Below, one piece after another: positions 14,729 through 20,365 of a stretch of DNA of 20,365 nucleotides. The stretch spans positions 1 to 20,365 of the forward strand of contig AUXH01000352.1 of NCBI GenBank assembly GCA_000482145.1, in the 5' to 3' direction. Position 1 is the first letter of the stretch. Every line of letters begins with the position of its first letter. The position numbers were made by a program, and so were the translations under genes. The notes beneath the pieces were generated by a model. The model ran no database searches, was not told the DNA's origin, and worked only from the letters and a program-made list of their open reading frames with translations. The stretch comes from Strigomonas culicis (lineage: Eukaryota > Euglenozoa > Kinetoplastea > Trypanosomatida > Trypanosomatidae).

Positions 14729-15129
14729 GGTGTGTCGGTGCTGGGCAGTGTATTCATAAAGATGGAAAAAATAGGAAGACGAAAGAGGGAAGAAGGCGGC
14801 AGCTCTATTGTCAGCACGTTTGCTGTTCATGTTACTATCAATATTTCATTGTATCACACTTTTTTCCCCCTTCTCTTCTTGATGTGTTAAAGATTGTCGG
14901 TTAGCATGCAGAAAATCATTGACATTCCAAATATGCATTATCCTCAAATCTGGAAGACAGAAAAAAAAATAGACAGTAGTGTATATATGAAGTAATGTAC
15001 AGGATCAAAGTCAAGAATATAGTGAATGTGACTTAAAGGGTAAATAAACAACAAAAACAAAAACAATACAAAAAGGGAAACAGGACTCGTCCAAGCAGCC
15101 TTTGCTTTTCAACCCACGTGTAGTGCATC
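14729..15129. other. Intergenic spacer between the SNARE and TPR genes
   Basis: This 401-nt spacer contains the TPR-gene splice signals (14741-14801) and the AT-rich SNARE 3'UTR. No RNA gene or further coding region was seen. Confidence 0.65.
14741..14801 (-). promoter_or_regulatory. Trans-splice acceptor that sets the TPR gene start
   Basis: On the minus strand a pyrimidine-rich stretch (about 14763-14801) precedes CTGCCCAG, with the AG at 14741-14742, 12 nt before the chosen ATG. Splicing here removes the upstream ATG at 14830 from the mRNA. Confidence 0.7.
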
Positions 15130-15861
15130 TTAGAGAGACTTCGCGAGGAGAACAACGACGATAATGAGAATAAGTAAGATGACGCACAAGACGGCATACG
15201 CAATCAGACGCGACTTGCCGAGTTGCTTAATGGCCCTTTTCAGTTTCTTGTTCATTCCCTTTACCTGCCCTTCCTGCGTCTGCACCTTTGTGTCCGTCCG
15301 CTGGAGCAGCTGCTCCTGTGTCTCTAGCTGTGTTTTGATGCCTTGGGCATTCTCGCCGACCCGCATGACACCGAAGTGGATGCGGTCCAGCGCCGCGTCC
15401 ATCTCCACGTCCTTCTGGTGTACATCGGCGAAGAACTGCATGAACTCTTGGTCACGGCCAACGTTGTAGGCGGCCTCCCCACCGCGCTGGATCTCCTCAT
15501 CCTGGATGTCATCGAAGGAGAACACGGTGAAGCCGCCCGTCGCGGTGCCGCCACCGCAGTGCGCCTGCACGAGCTGCTGCGTCGCCGCGCAGTGCGCGCT
15601 GAGCGCCTCGTACCGCGAGCTCTGGTGCTCCACAATGCTGAGCCGCTTCGCATCGTTCATGGTGCGGCGCAAGTCGCTGTCGCCCTGCAGAATACGTCGC
15701 TGCAGCTCCGTGCGGTCACCTCCCGGTGGGAGGGCATCGAGTGCCGTCATGAGGTCGCGCACCTGCTTCATGCACTCGGCAGCCCGCACCTCGGCCGTTC
15801 TATAGCGACCGCCGTCTGCGTCTCCCTCTTCGCCTTCCTTTAGCGGTAAGGCAGGCTGCAT
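15130..15861 (-). CDS. Tail-anchored Qc-type SNARE
   Basis: The 243-residue protein has an N-terminal helical region (about 20-100), a Gly-rich linker (102-110), a SNARE helix at about 151-213 and a C-terminal membrane anchor at about 219-240 followed by AKSL. The zero-layer glutamine is Q182 within QLETQEQLL. Counting heptads, layers -7 to -1 are L158, I161, V165, V168, A172, I175 and L179, and L186, V200, M203 and L207 fill later layers, so the register is sound. The LETQ context resembles the syntaxin 6/8 group of Qc-SNAREs. It should be tail-anchored and take part in endosomal or Golgi fusion. The precise compartment cannot be read from the sequence. Confidence 0.9.
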   Translation of the reverse strand: MQPALPLKEGEEGDADGGRYRTAEVRAAECMKQVRDLMTALDALPPGGDRTELQRRILQGDSDLRRTMNDAKRLSIVEHQSSRYEALSAHCAATQQLVQAHCGGGTATGGFTVFSFDDIQDEEIQRGGEAAYNVGRDQEFMQFFADVHQKDVEMDAALDRIHFGVMRVGENAQGIKTQLETQEQLLQRTDTKVQTQEGQVKGMNKKLKRAIKQLGKSRLIAYAVLCVILLILIIVVVLLAKSL

Positions 15862-15893
15862 TCTAGTGGTTAGTTTCTATATGATGTATTATA

Positions 15894-15950
15894 CTCCTCA
15901 CATGTACACAGCAACAAAGACAACAACAGCAAAAAGTGAAAGGGGTAGCG
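15894..15950 (-). promoter_or_regulatory. Probable trans-splice acceptor of the SNARE gene
   Basis: On the minus strand a T/C-rich but G-interrupted tract (CCCCTTTCACTTTTTGC then TTGTTG repeats) precedes CATGTGAGGAG, with candidate AGs at 15897-15898 and 15894-15895, about 35 nt before the ATG. The tract is weaker than its neighbours. Confidence 0.4.
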
Positions 15951-16132
15951 TAATGGAAGAGATGTCATGTTGTATGGCAAACAGATCCCTACTTCTAGAA
16001 GCACTTGTTTTTTATTATATACACGCTATCACAGAAAAGACGAGAAACATCGTCATGTAAATGCTTCAGTTGACTATGCGGTGGATTCTTTAAAAGTCCA
16101 GTATATATAAAAAAAGGTTTCTTGGTTCTTCC

Positions 16133-17953
16133 CTATCGGGTCTGCATCGCGTGCCACATCACTGCCTCGCGCTTCGCAGGCAGCATGGACACCATCTGCT
16201 TCGCCAGTTCCAGTTCCTTGGCGATGCGCTGCTCCGCCATCGGGTTGCGTTCGGCGAACTGGAGGGCACGCTGGAAGCCCTCCATGCCAATACCAATGTT
16301 ATCGTACTCTGCCTTGGGCGAGGGGGCATAGAAGTGCAGCTGCGTCTGGGCGAGATGTATGAGCGCAGAGAAGAAGGCAACGCGGTCCTCCTCAGGCAGA
16401 ATGTCGGGCAGTACCGACGTCCGCGGGTCGCGCCAGGTCTCGCAGAACTGATGGAAGTACTGAAACGTCCGCTGCACGAGCTTGTTGTACGCCCCGTCCT
16501 TCAGCGGTGTCTCGTTCTCGAAGGGCTGCCGCCGCTGCTGCTTGCGCAGCTCGATGAGATCGTTGTGCAGCATGCCCAAGTCCAGCAGCAGCTGCCGGTA
16601 GTCGGTGGGGTAGGCGTTGAAGCTGAGCTGCGACGGCAGGCCTTCCGTCAGCGCAATCTGCCGCTGCACAATCGCGATGGAGCGGCGGCGGTCCGTCTCG
16701 AAGTGCGACAGCGCCGCGTAGAGCTGCGAAATGGTGCGCTGGATGTCCATGTACGTGGTGCACTGCTCCTCGAACGGGTACACGGTGGCCGCCTCCTGCA
16801 GCCACTTGATCCCCTCCTTGAAGGTGTCACGCGCCTGCTCGAAGTTGAGCACCGGTGGCCACGGCGTCGCCGGCGCGACGTCGGGAAAGTCCACCCAGTA
16901 CGTCTCCGTCTCCAGTGCCTTCGCCGTCGGCTGGTCCGCGGCCACAATCGCGCGCTCGCCCTTGTTGCTGTGCCGGCTGAAGAGCGCACCGTAGTGCGCC
17001 AGCACGGACACGTAGAAGTGGCCGAACGCGAGGGCCACCTTCCCGATGGTCTTTTCCTTGTGGAAGGCGGGGTCCTCCGTCGGCATAATGCGCTGCCCCG
17101 CGAGGAGGCAGTGGTACGCCTTCCCGAAGGCGTTCATCTGCGCGTAGTAAGAAGCGAGCTGGAACGTGCTCTCCGCCCACGTGACGGGGCTGAACTCCTT
17201 CCGCATCAGCAGCTGGCGGTACACGGTCAGGTGGCAGCAGCGGGCCATCGGCTGACCAAGCGCACCTGACACCTGCGCGAGGAAGAAGAGCGTTGTGATG
17301 AAGGCGTCCTCCATCTCGAAGCGCCGGAGCTGCTGCTGCCGGTGCTGCGTGTCGGCCGTCTCTGGCAGGACAAGCTTGCCGTCCTCCGTGATGGTGAGGT
17401 CCTCCAGCGCAAAGGTGGGGGACTGCTCGCGGAACCAGTGGTCCCACGCTGTGTACACTCGCTCGGCGAGTTCCAGCACCGCCTTGGCGTTCTCTCCACT
17501 CGAGAGCGAATAGTAATAGCCCAACGCGTTCAGAACCTGCATGTACTCCACCGAGCAAGCGAACTGGTTCTCGGCTTGGGGGCTCACGTTTCCGGCCTTG
17601 GTCTCCGTGTTAATCGTGTCCATGGACGTCGGCTCCACGTCACCGATGCTGTCCAGCAACTCCTCGCGGATGCAGTGGCCGACCAACGTGTACGCCTGCC
17701 GCAGGAACGGCAGCGCTTCCTCCTCCTCCTCCACATCGATCATATTCGAGGCGGTGAAGGCCAGGCAGCGGCACATCTGCTGCATGGCCAAGAGGCTCTT
17801 CTCGCCTCTGTACACATTGACAAGCGTCTCTCGCAGCTGGGCGATCTGCCGCCGCGCCTCAAACTTGGGCTCGAAAATATTCGTGTGAGGTCCTTCGCTC
17901 AAATTGAGCCGAATAATGTCATCGAAGGATGTGTTGAAGAGCTGGATGTCCAT
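16133..17953 (-). CDS. KIFBP: KIF1-binding protein (KIFBP) homologue
   Basis: The protein has 606 residues from ATG 17951-17953; a 38-codon extension starts at GTG and contains the predicted splice acceptor. It is all-helical and TPR-like. Two stretches match the KIFBP family from memory of its pattern: WAESTFQLASYYAQMNAFGK (259-278, then AYHCL), and the C-terminal ELELAKQMVSMLPAK (580-594), equivalent to the ELELSKEMVSLLP block of animal KIFBP. Acidic Glu residues near 75-79 (VEEEEEAL) lie in the N-terminal third. In animals KIFBP binds the motor domains of certain kinesins and blocks microtubule binding. Kinetoplastids have expanded kinesin sets, so a regulator of flagellar or cytoskeletal transport is a reasonable inference. 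The protein is close to the animal length (about 620). Confidence 0.88.
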   Translation of the reverse strand: MDIQLFNTSFDDIIRLNLSEGPHTNIFEPKFEARRQIAQLRETLVNVYRGEKSLLAMQQMCRCLAFTASNMIDVEEEEEALPFLRQAYTLVGHCIREELLDSIGDVEPTSMDTINTETKAGNVSPQAENQFACSVEYMQVLNALGYYYSLSSGENAKAVLELAERVYTAWDHWFREQSPTFALEDLTITEDGKLVLPETADTQHRQQQLRRFEMEDAFITTLFFLAQVSGALGQPMARCCHLTVYRQLLMRKEFSPVTWAESTFQLASYYAQMNAFGKAYHCLLAGQRIMPTEDPAFHKEKTIGKVALAFGHFYVSVLAHYGALFSRHSNKGERAIVAADQPTAKALETETYWVDFPDVAPATPWPPVLNFEQARDTFKEGIKWLQEAATVYPFEEQCTTYMDIQRTISQLYAALSHFETDRRRSIAIVQRQIALTEGLPSQLSFNAYPTDYRQLLLDLGMLHNDLIELRKQQRRQPFENETPLKDGAYNKLVQRTFQYFHQFCETWRDPRTSVLPDILPEEDRVAFFSALIHLAQTQLHFYAPSPKAEYDNIGIGMEGFQRALQFAERNPMAEQRIAKELELAKQMVSMLPAKREAVMWHAMQTR

Positions 17954-18384
17954 TTTCCGGTTCTTGGTGTTGTTTTCACTGACAGCCTTTGCTTGTAATA
18001 GAGTTGCTGCTGATTGTTCTTTGTTGAGTATCAGATAAAGAGAGGAGGAAGAAGAGACATTTACCACCGTGCGTAAGTGAGAGAACCATATCGTTTGATA
18101 ATCTTGTGCGAGAAGGGGTACACAGTGCTATGATAATAAGAGTAACATGTATTTTTTCTTTAATAGTTGAATATTATTAATCTTTCAGGGCCAGTATCAA
18201 CGGCTTAACAGATAAGTTTCCCTTTTACTTACAATAATCATCCCTTTCTTTTCTTTTACTGTACCACATTTCTGATCGTTTGTACGTGCTTCAGATGCAA
18301 ATAACAATAATGATAAAAGTGAAAAAGGGTAAACTCATTGTGTAATAAGAAGACCAGCTCCAGAGCCGGCGAGGAACTAGGGCG
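17954..18384. other. Intergenic spacer between the eIF3j-like and KIFBP genes
   Basis: This 431-nt spacer has the KIFBP splice signals at 18019-18058 and an AT-rich eIF3j-like 3'UTR. No additional gene was recognised. Confidence 0.65.
18019..18058 (-). promoter_or_regulatory. Trans-splice acceptor of the KIFBP gene
   Basis: On the minus strand GTCTCTTCTTCCTCCTCTC and a short T-rich stretch precede CTCAACAAAG, with the AG at 18019-18020. It lies 65 nt upstream of the chosen ATG and downstream of the GTG that opens the longer frame. Confidence 0.65.
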
Positions 18385-19020
18385 TCACCAAGGGTTTTCG
18401 TTGTCCTCCACTTCCGCACCACCGCGATCCTCCACGACGAACTCGAGGGCCCCGCTGGAGGGGACCGCCGCGTCGGCGTGCCTGGCCGCCGCCTCCTTCG
18501 CTGCGGCGGCCTCCTTTGCCGCGCGCGTCTCTTCTTTGGCCCGCCGCTTGGTGGCCTCGAGGGCGGTTTCTATGGCAGTGAACTCGCTGTTGATGGTCTC
18601 GATGGCCTTGAACTCGTGGCTGATGCTCCCGAAGAGGGTCTGCACCACTAAGTCGAAGTTGCAGCTGTCCGCGTAGGTGCACAGGTGCGCCGCGATGAGG
18701 TTACCGACCCGGCGCGCGTCGTCCTTCGTGTCGATCGCCTCGTCCACGATGAGCGACGCCTCCGCGTCCTTCATGAGGGAGGCGCCGGCGTGGAGGTCCT
18801 GCGCGACCTGCCGCATGCGGTCGATCTCGCGCTGCACGTCGTCCGGCGTCGCCTCCTCCACCACGACTTCCTCCTCCTTCTTGGTCGTGGGGGCGCGCGT
18901 CTTCAGCTTCTTCTCCGCGCGCGCCTCGCGCTCGGCCTGCTCCCGGGCTTCGCGCTCCTCCTCCATCTGCGCCTCGAGCTCCCAGTCCTCGGCCACGTCC
19001 TCGTACTCGTCGTAGTCCAT
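18385..19020 (-). CDS. Probable eIF3 subunit j (eIF3j/Hcr1-like)
   Basis: The 211-residue protein starts at ATG and ends at TGA. It opens with an acidic aromatic segment (DYDEYEDVAEDWELE), continues with a Glu/Arg/Lys-rich helix (about 18-55), then an alpha-helical core (about 60-155) with the pattern SLIVDEAIDTKDDARRVGNL, and closes with a long Ala/Glu/Lys helix and an acidic tail ending NENPW. The order of acidic Trp-containing N-terminus, charged helix, small helical dimer-like core and Lys/Ala helix matches eIF3j. eIF3j sits near the decoding centre of the 40S subunit and helps recruit or recycle eIF3. The residue-level match is weak, so a different coiled-coil protein is possible. The mRNA would carry an unusual 5'UTR with a hairpin and an 11-C run. 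Confidence 0.6.
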   Translation of the reverse strand: MDYDEYEDVAEDWELEAQMEEEREAREQAEREARAEKKLKTRAPTTKKEEEVVVEEATPDDVQREIDRMRQVAQDLHAGASLMKDAEASLIVDEAIDTKDDARRVGNLIAAHLCTYADSCNFDLVVQTLFGSISHEFKAIETINSEFTAIETALEATKRRAKEETRAAKEAAAAKEAAARHADAAVPSSGALEFVVEDRGGAEVEDNENPW

Positions 19021-19027
19021 TGGCGGC

Positions 19028-19038
19028 GGGGGGGGGGG
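19028..19038. repeat. G11 homopolymer (C11 in the eIF3j-like 5'UTR)
   Basis: Eleven consecutive G on the plus strand lie 8 nt upstream of the eIF3j-like start codon. On the mRNA this is C11 followed by GCCGCCAATG. Homopolymer length may be a sequencing or polymorphism issue. Confidence 0.9.
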
Positions 19039-19115
19039 ATGATGTGTGCTCTTTTTATTTTAGTTAAACGACAGCGGTTTCTGTTTTCTTTTCGGTATGG
19101 AGTGCTTGCAAGTTT

Positions 19116-19133
19116 ACCGTATGAGGATACGGT
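19116..19133 (-). promoter_or_regulatory. Perfect 7-bp hairpin in the eIF3j-like 5'UTR
   Basis: On the minus strand ACCGTAT and ATACGGT flank a CCTC tetraloop and form a perfect 7-bp stem. It begins 8 nt downstream of the predicted splice acceptor, so it would sit almost at the junction with the spliced leader in the mature mRNA. Confidence 0.5.
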
Positions 19134-19141
19134 GTATTATA

Positions 19142-19166
19142 CTTGAAAGAAGAAGAACAGACAATT
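19142..19166 (-). promoter_or_regulatory. Trans-splice acceptor of the eIF3j-like gene
   Basis: On the minus strand TTGTCTGTTCTTCTTCTTTC is followed by AAG, with the AG at 19142-19143. It gives a 121-nt 5'UTR with no upstream ATG. Confidence 0.65.
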
Positions 19167-19217
19167 CGTAAGAGTAAAGAGGGAAGTAATAACAATCAAT
19201 GGTTTGGCTATGCGCGG

Positions 19218-19245
19218 CAGCGCCAGAGGTGACAACCAGCGCCAG
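19218..19245. repeat. 9-bp direct repeat CAGCGCCAG
   Basis: Two exact copies of CAGCGCCAG at 19218-19226 and 19237-19245 lie in a GC-rich patch of the otherwise AT-rich long spacer. Confidence 0.6.
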
Positions 19246-19957
19246 TCCCATCACATATACTCTGCGATGCTGTTTGATACATGGGTTTTGTTCGTCTTTT
19301 TTTTTTTTCTCTCCATTTATCATTTTAATCAACATCTTTTGTAGTGGTATAATAAAATGTTTATAATAAAATAGAATAAAGTAAAAAGAAGAAAAAAAAA
19401 ATCACTCTTATTTCAAAGTTTAAGAACGAAAAAAAAAAAAGAATGATAAAAGGAGAAGTATTTTGCTCCTTTTGACCTCATTTTTTTTTTAAAGTTCTTT
19501 AAACTTCTCGTAGTTATCTGCTCAGAATCGGGAACCTTTTTATTCATTTTATTTTTTGTTATCACGTAGAGGAACCCGCTGTTTACAACCGATCACGGTT
19601 ATTATTTTTGTTGTTGTTATTGTTACTGTGCTTTGAATGAAATATATATAAAAAGAATTAATAATGGCAAACCGTCAGCGATAGGATATAAAGGAAAAGC
19701 AATCTGGCAACGCGTTTGCAGCCCCCAAATAGTTGGAGAGAGATATTAAAATGAGAAAAAAAAAAGTAATAATGAAAAAAAAAAGAAAAGAAAAAGAATT
19801 GATGCTAGTATTCCTTTTCAAACAGAAGGTAGGTCCATCCGCCCTCCACTCCACCACGTGTGAAGTTAGGAGGGCATCAAACCGGAAACGCGCCACCACA
19901 CATTGCGCCTCAAAAGTATCTTGGCGAAATTGCGCTCTTCTATTTCTGGCGCTGCTT

Positions 19958-20365
19958 TCACTGCTGCTTGAGGACGGCGGCCATCATCTCGCCGAGCTGC
20001 GCGGGCGACTCCGAGATGGTGACGCCGGCGTCGGCGAGCGCCTTCATCTTGCCCGCAGCAGTGCCGGTGCCGCCGGACACGACGGCGCCCGCGTGGCCCA
20101 TGCGACGGCCGGGCGGGGCGGTGCTGCCGCCGATGAAGGACACGATGGGCTTCTTGATGGGGCTGTTCTTGATGAAGTCCGCGGCCTCCTCCTCCGTGGA
20201 GCCGCCGATCTCGCCGATCAGGATGATGCCCTCCGTCTCGGGGTCGCTGAGGAACAGCTTGAGGCAGTCCACCATGCTGATTCCGCCGAACGGGTCGCCA
20301 CCGATTGCCGACGCAGAGCGTCTGGCCCAGGGCCCGGCGGCCCGTCGTCTGCCGCCACGGCCTCG
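19958..20365 (-). CDS. Succinyl-CoA synthetase alpha subunit, 3' part, frame disrupted near the edge
   Basis: The clean frame (19958-20304) ends in TGA and encodes the C-terminal ligase/CoA half of the alpha subunit. Visible are [15 protein letters not shown], the Lys-Pro-Ile-Val-Ser-Phe-Ile-Gly strand, and GRRMGHAGA, which holds the histidine phosphorylated during catalysis (codon 20093-20095). The enzyme interconverts succinyl-CoA and succinate with formation of ATP or GTP in the mitochondrion, where it is important for kinetoplastid acetate:succinate CoA-transferase and Krebs-type metabolism. The ATG at 20273-20275 is internal, because the conserved Gly-Gly-Asp-Pro-Phe lies upstream of it. 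Beyond 20304 the expected family residues (ALGQTLCVG, then EAVA further out) continue but in other frames, owing to apparent extra single bases. The gene continues past the window's right edge. Confidence 0.9.
   Translation of the reverse strand, partial: RGRGGRRRAAGPWARRSASAIGGDPFGGISMVDCLKLFLSDPETEGIILIGEIGGSTEEEAADFIKNSPIKKPIVSFIGGSTAPPGRRMGHAGAVVSGGTGTAAGKMKALADAGVTISESPAQLGEMMAAVLKQQ

Larger units (their letters stand above)
19021..19957. other. Long intergenic spacer between SCS-alpha and the eIF3j-like gene
   Basis: At 937 nt this is the longest gene-free stretch. Most of it is AT-rich with A/T homopolymers. Two more GC-rich patches stand out, at about 19200-19255 and 19820-19910. The left end holds the eIF3j-like gene's splice signals, hairpin and C11 run. 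Two open frames of 73 and 74 codons exist on the minus strand but show no family features. Confidence 0.6.

Noticed and set aside
17954..18067. 38-codon N-terminal extension of KIFBP
   Set aside because: It begins with GTG and contains the predicted splice acceptor.
19675..19899. 74-codon minus-strand open frame after SCS-alpha
   Set aside because: Its second half is Phe/Ile/Leu translation of T-rich spacer, and no separate splice signal supports it. It is most likely 3'UTR.
1..20365. tRNA, rRNA, spliced-leader RNA genes, transposons or CRISPR arrays
   Set aside because: A scan by eye for T-loop-like sequences, spliced-leader sequence, reverse-transcriptase or transposase motifs and spaced repeats found none outside coding regions.

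Overview
The window looks like nuclear DNA of a trypanosomatid or close kinetoplastid. Twelve protein-coding genes all lie on the minus strand, so transcription runs from right to left as in a kinetoplastid polycistronic unit. No gene needs an intron. Genes are GC-rich and are separated by AT-rich spacers. On the coding strand the spacers carry long pyrimidine tracts followed by an AG just upstream of the start codons, the signature of spliced-leader trans-splicing. All genes end at standard stops without in-frame TAG, TGA or TAA, so the nuclear code appears standard. The genus cannot be fixed from this window.

Layout in transcription order (right to left): a partial succinyl-CoA synthetase alpha subunit at the window edge with a cluster of apparent single-base insertions; a long 0.94 kb spacer; a probable eIF3 subunit j; a KIF1-binding protein (KIFBP) homologue; a tail-anchored Qc-type SNARE; a TPR protein ending in a CCHC zinc knuckle; a Cet1-type mRNA-capping RNA triphosphatase; a small single-span, probably mitochondrial membrane protein; an EFL1/Ria1-type GTPase of 60S ribosome maturation; a Rieske [2Fe-2S] domain fused to a flavin reductase; a PTC7-like PP2C phosphatase with an N-myristoylation motif; an SNF2 ATPase with tandem PHD-like zinc fingers; and an orphan membrane protein whose stop codon nearly abuts a (GA)29 tract at the left edge.

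The genes do not form one pathway. They are a typical mixture of housekeeping genes sharing a polycistron, with expression presumably set after transcription. Several starts were moved inward from the longest open frame, because the longer frame begins at GTG or TTG or because a splice acceptor lies between the two candidate starts.

The best leads are the Rieske-flavoreductase fusion, the SNF2-tandem PHD protein with a terminal SUMO-interaction-like motif, the TPR-zinc knuckle protein, a perfect hairpin close to the predicted cap-proximal end of the eIF3j-like mRNA, the compact EFL1, and the insertion cluster at the right edge. I found no tRNA, rRNA, CRISPR array, transposon or viral sequence.
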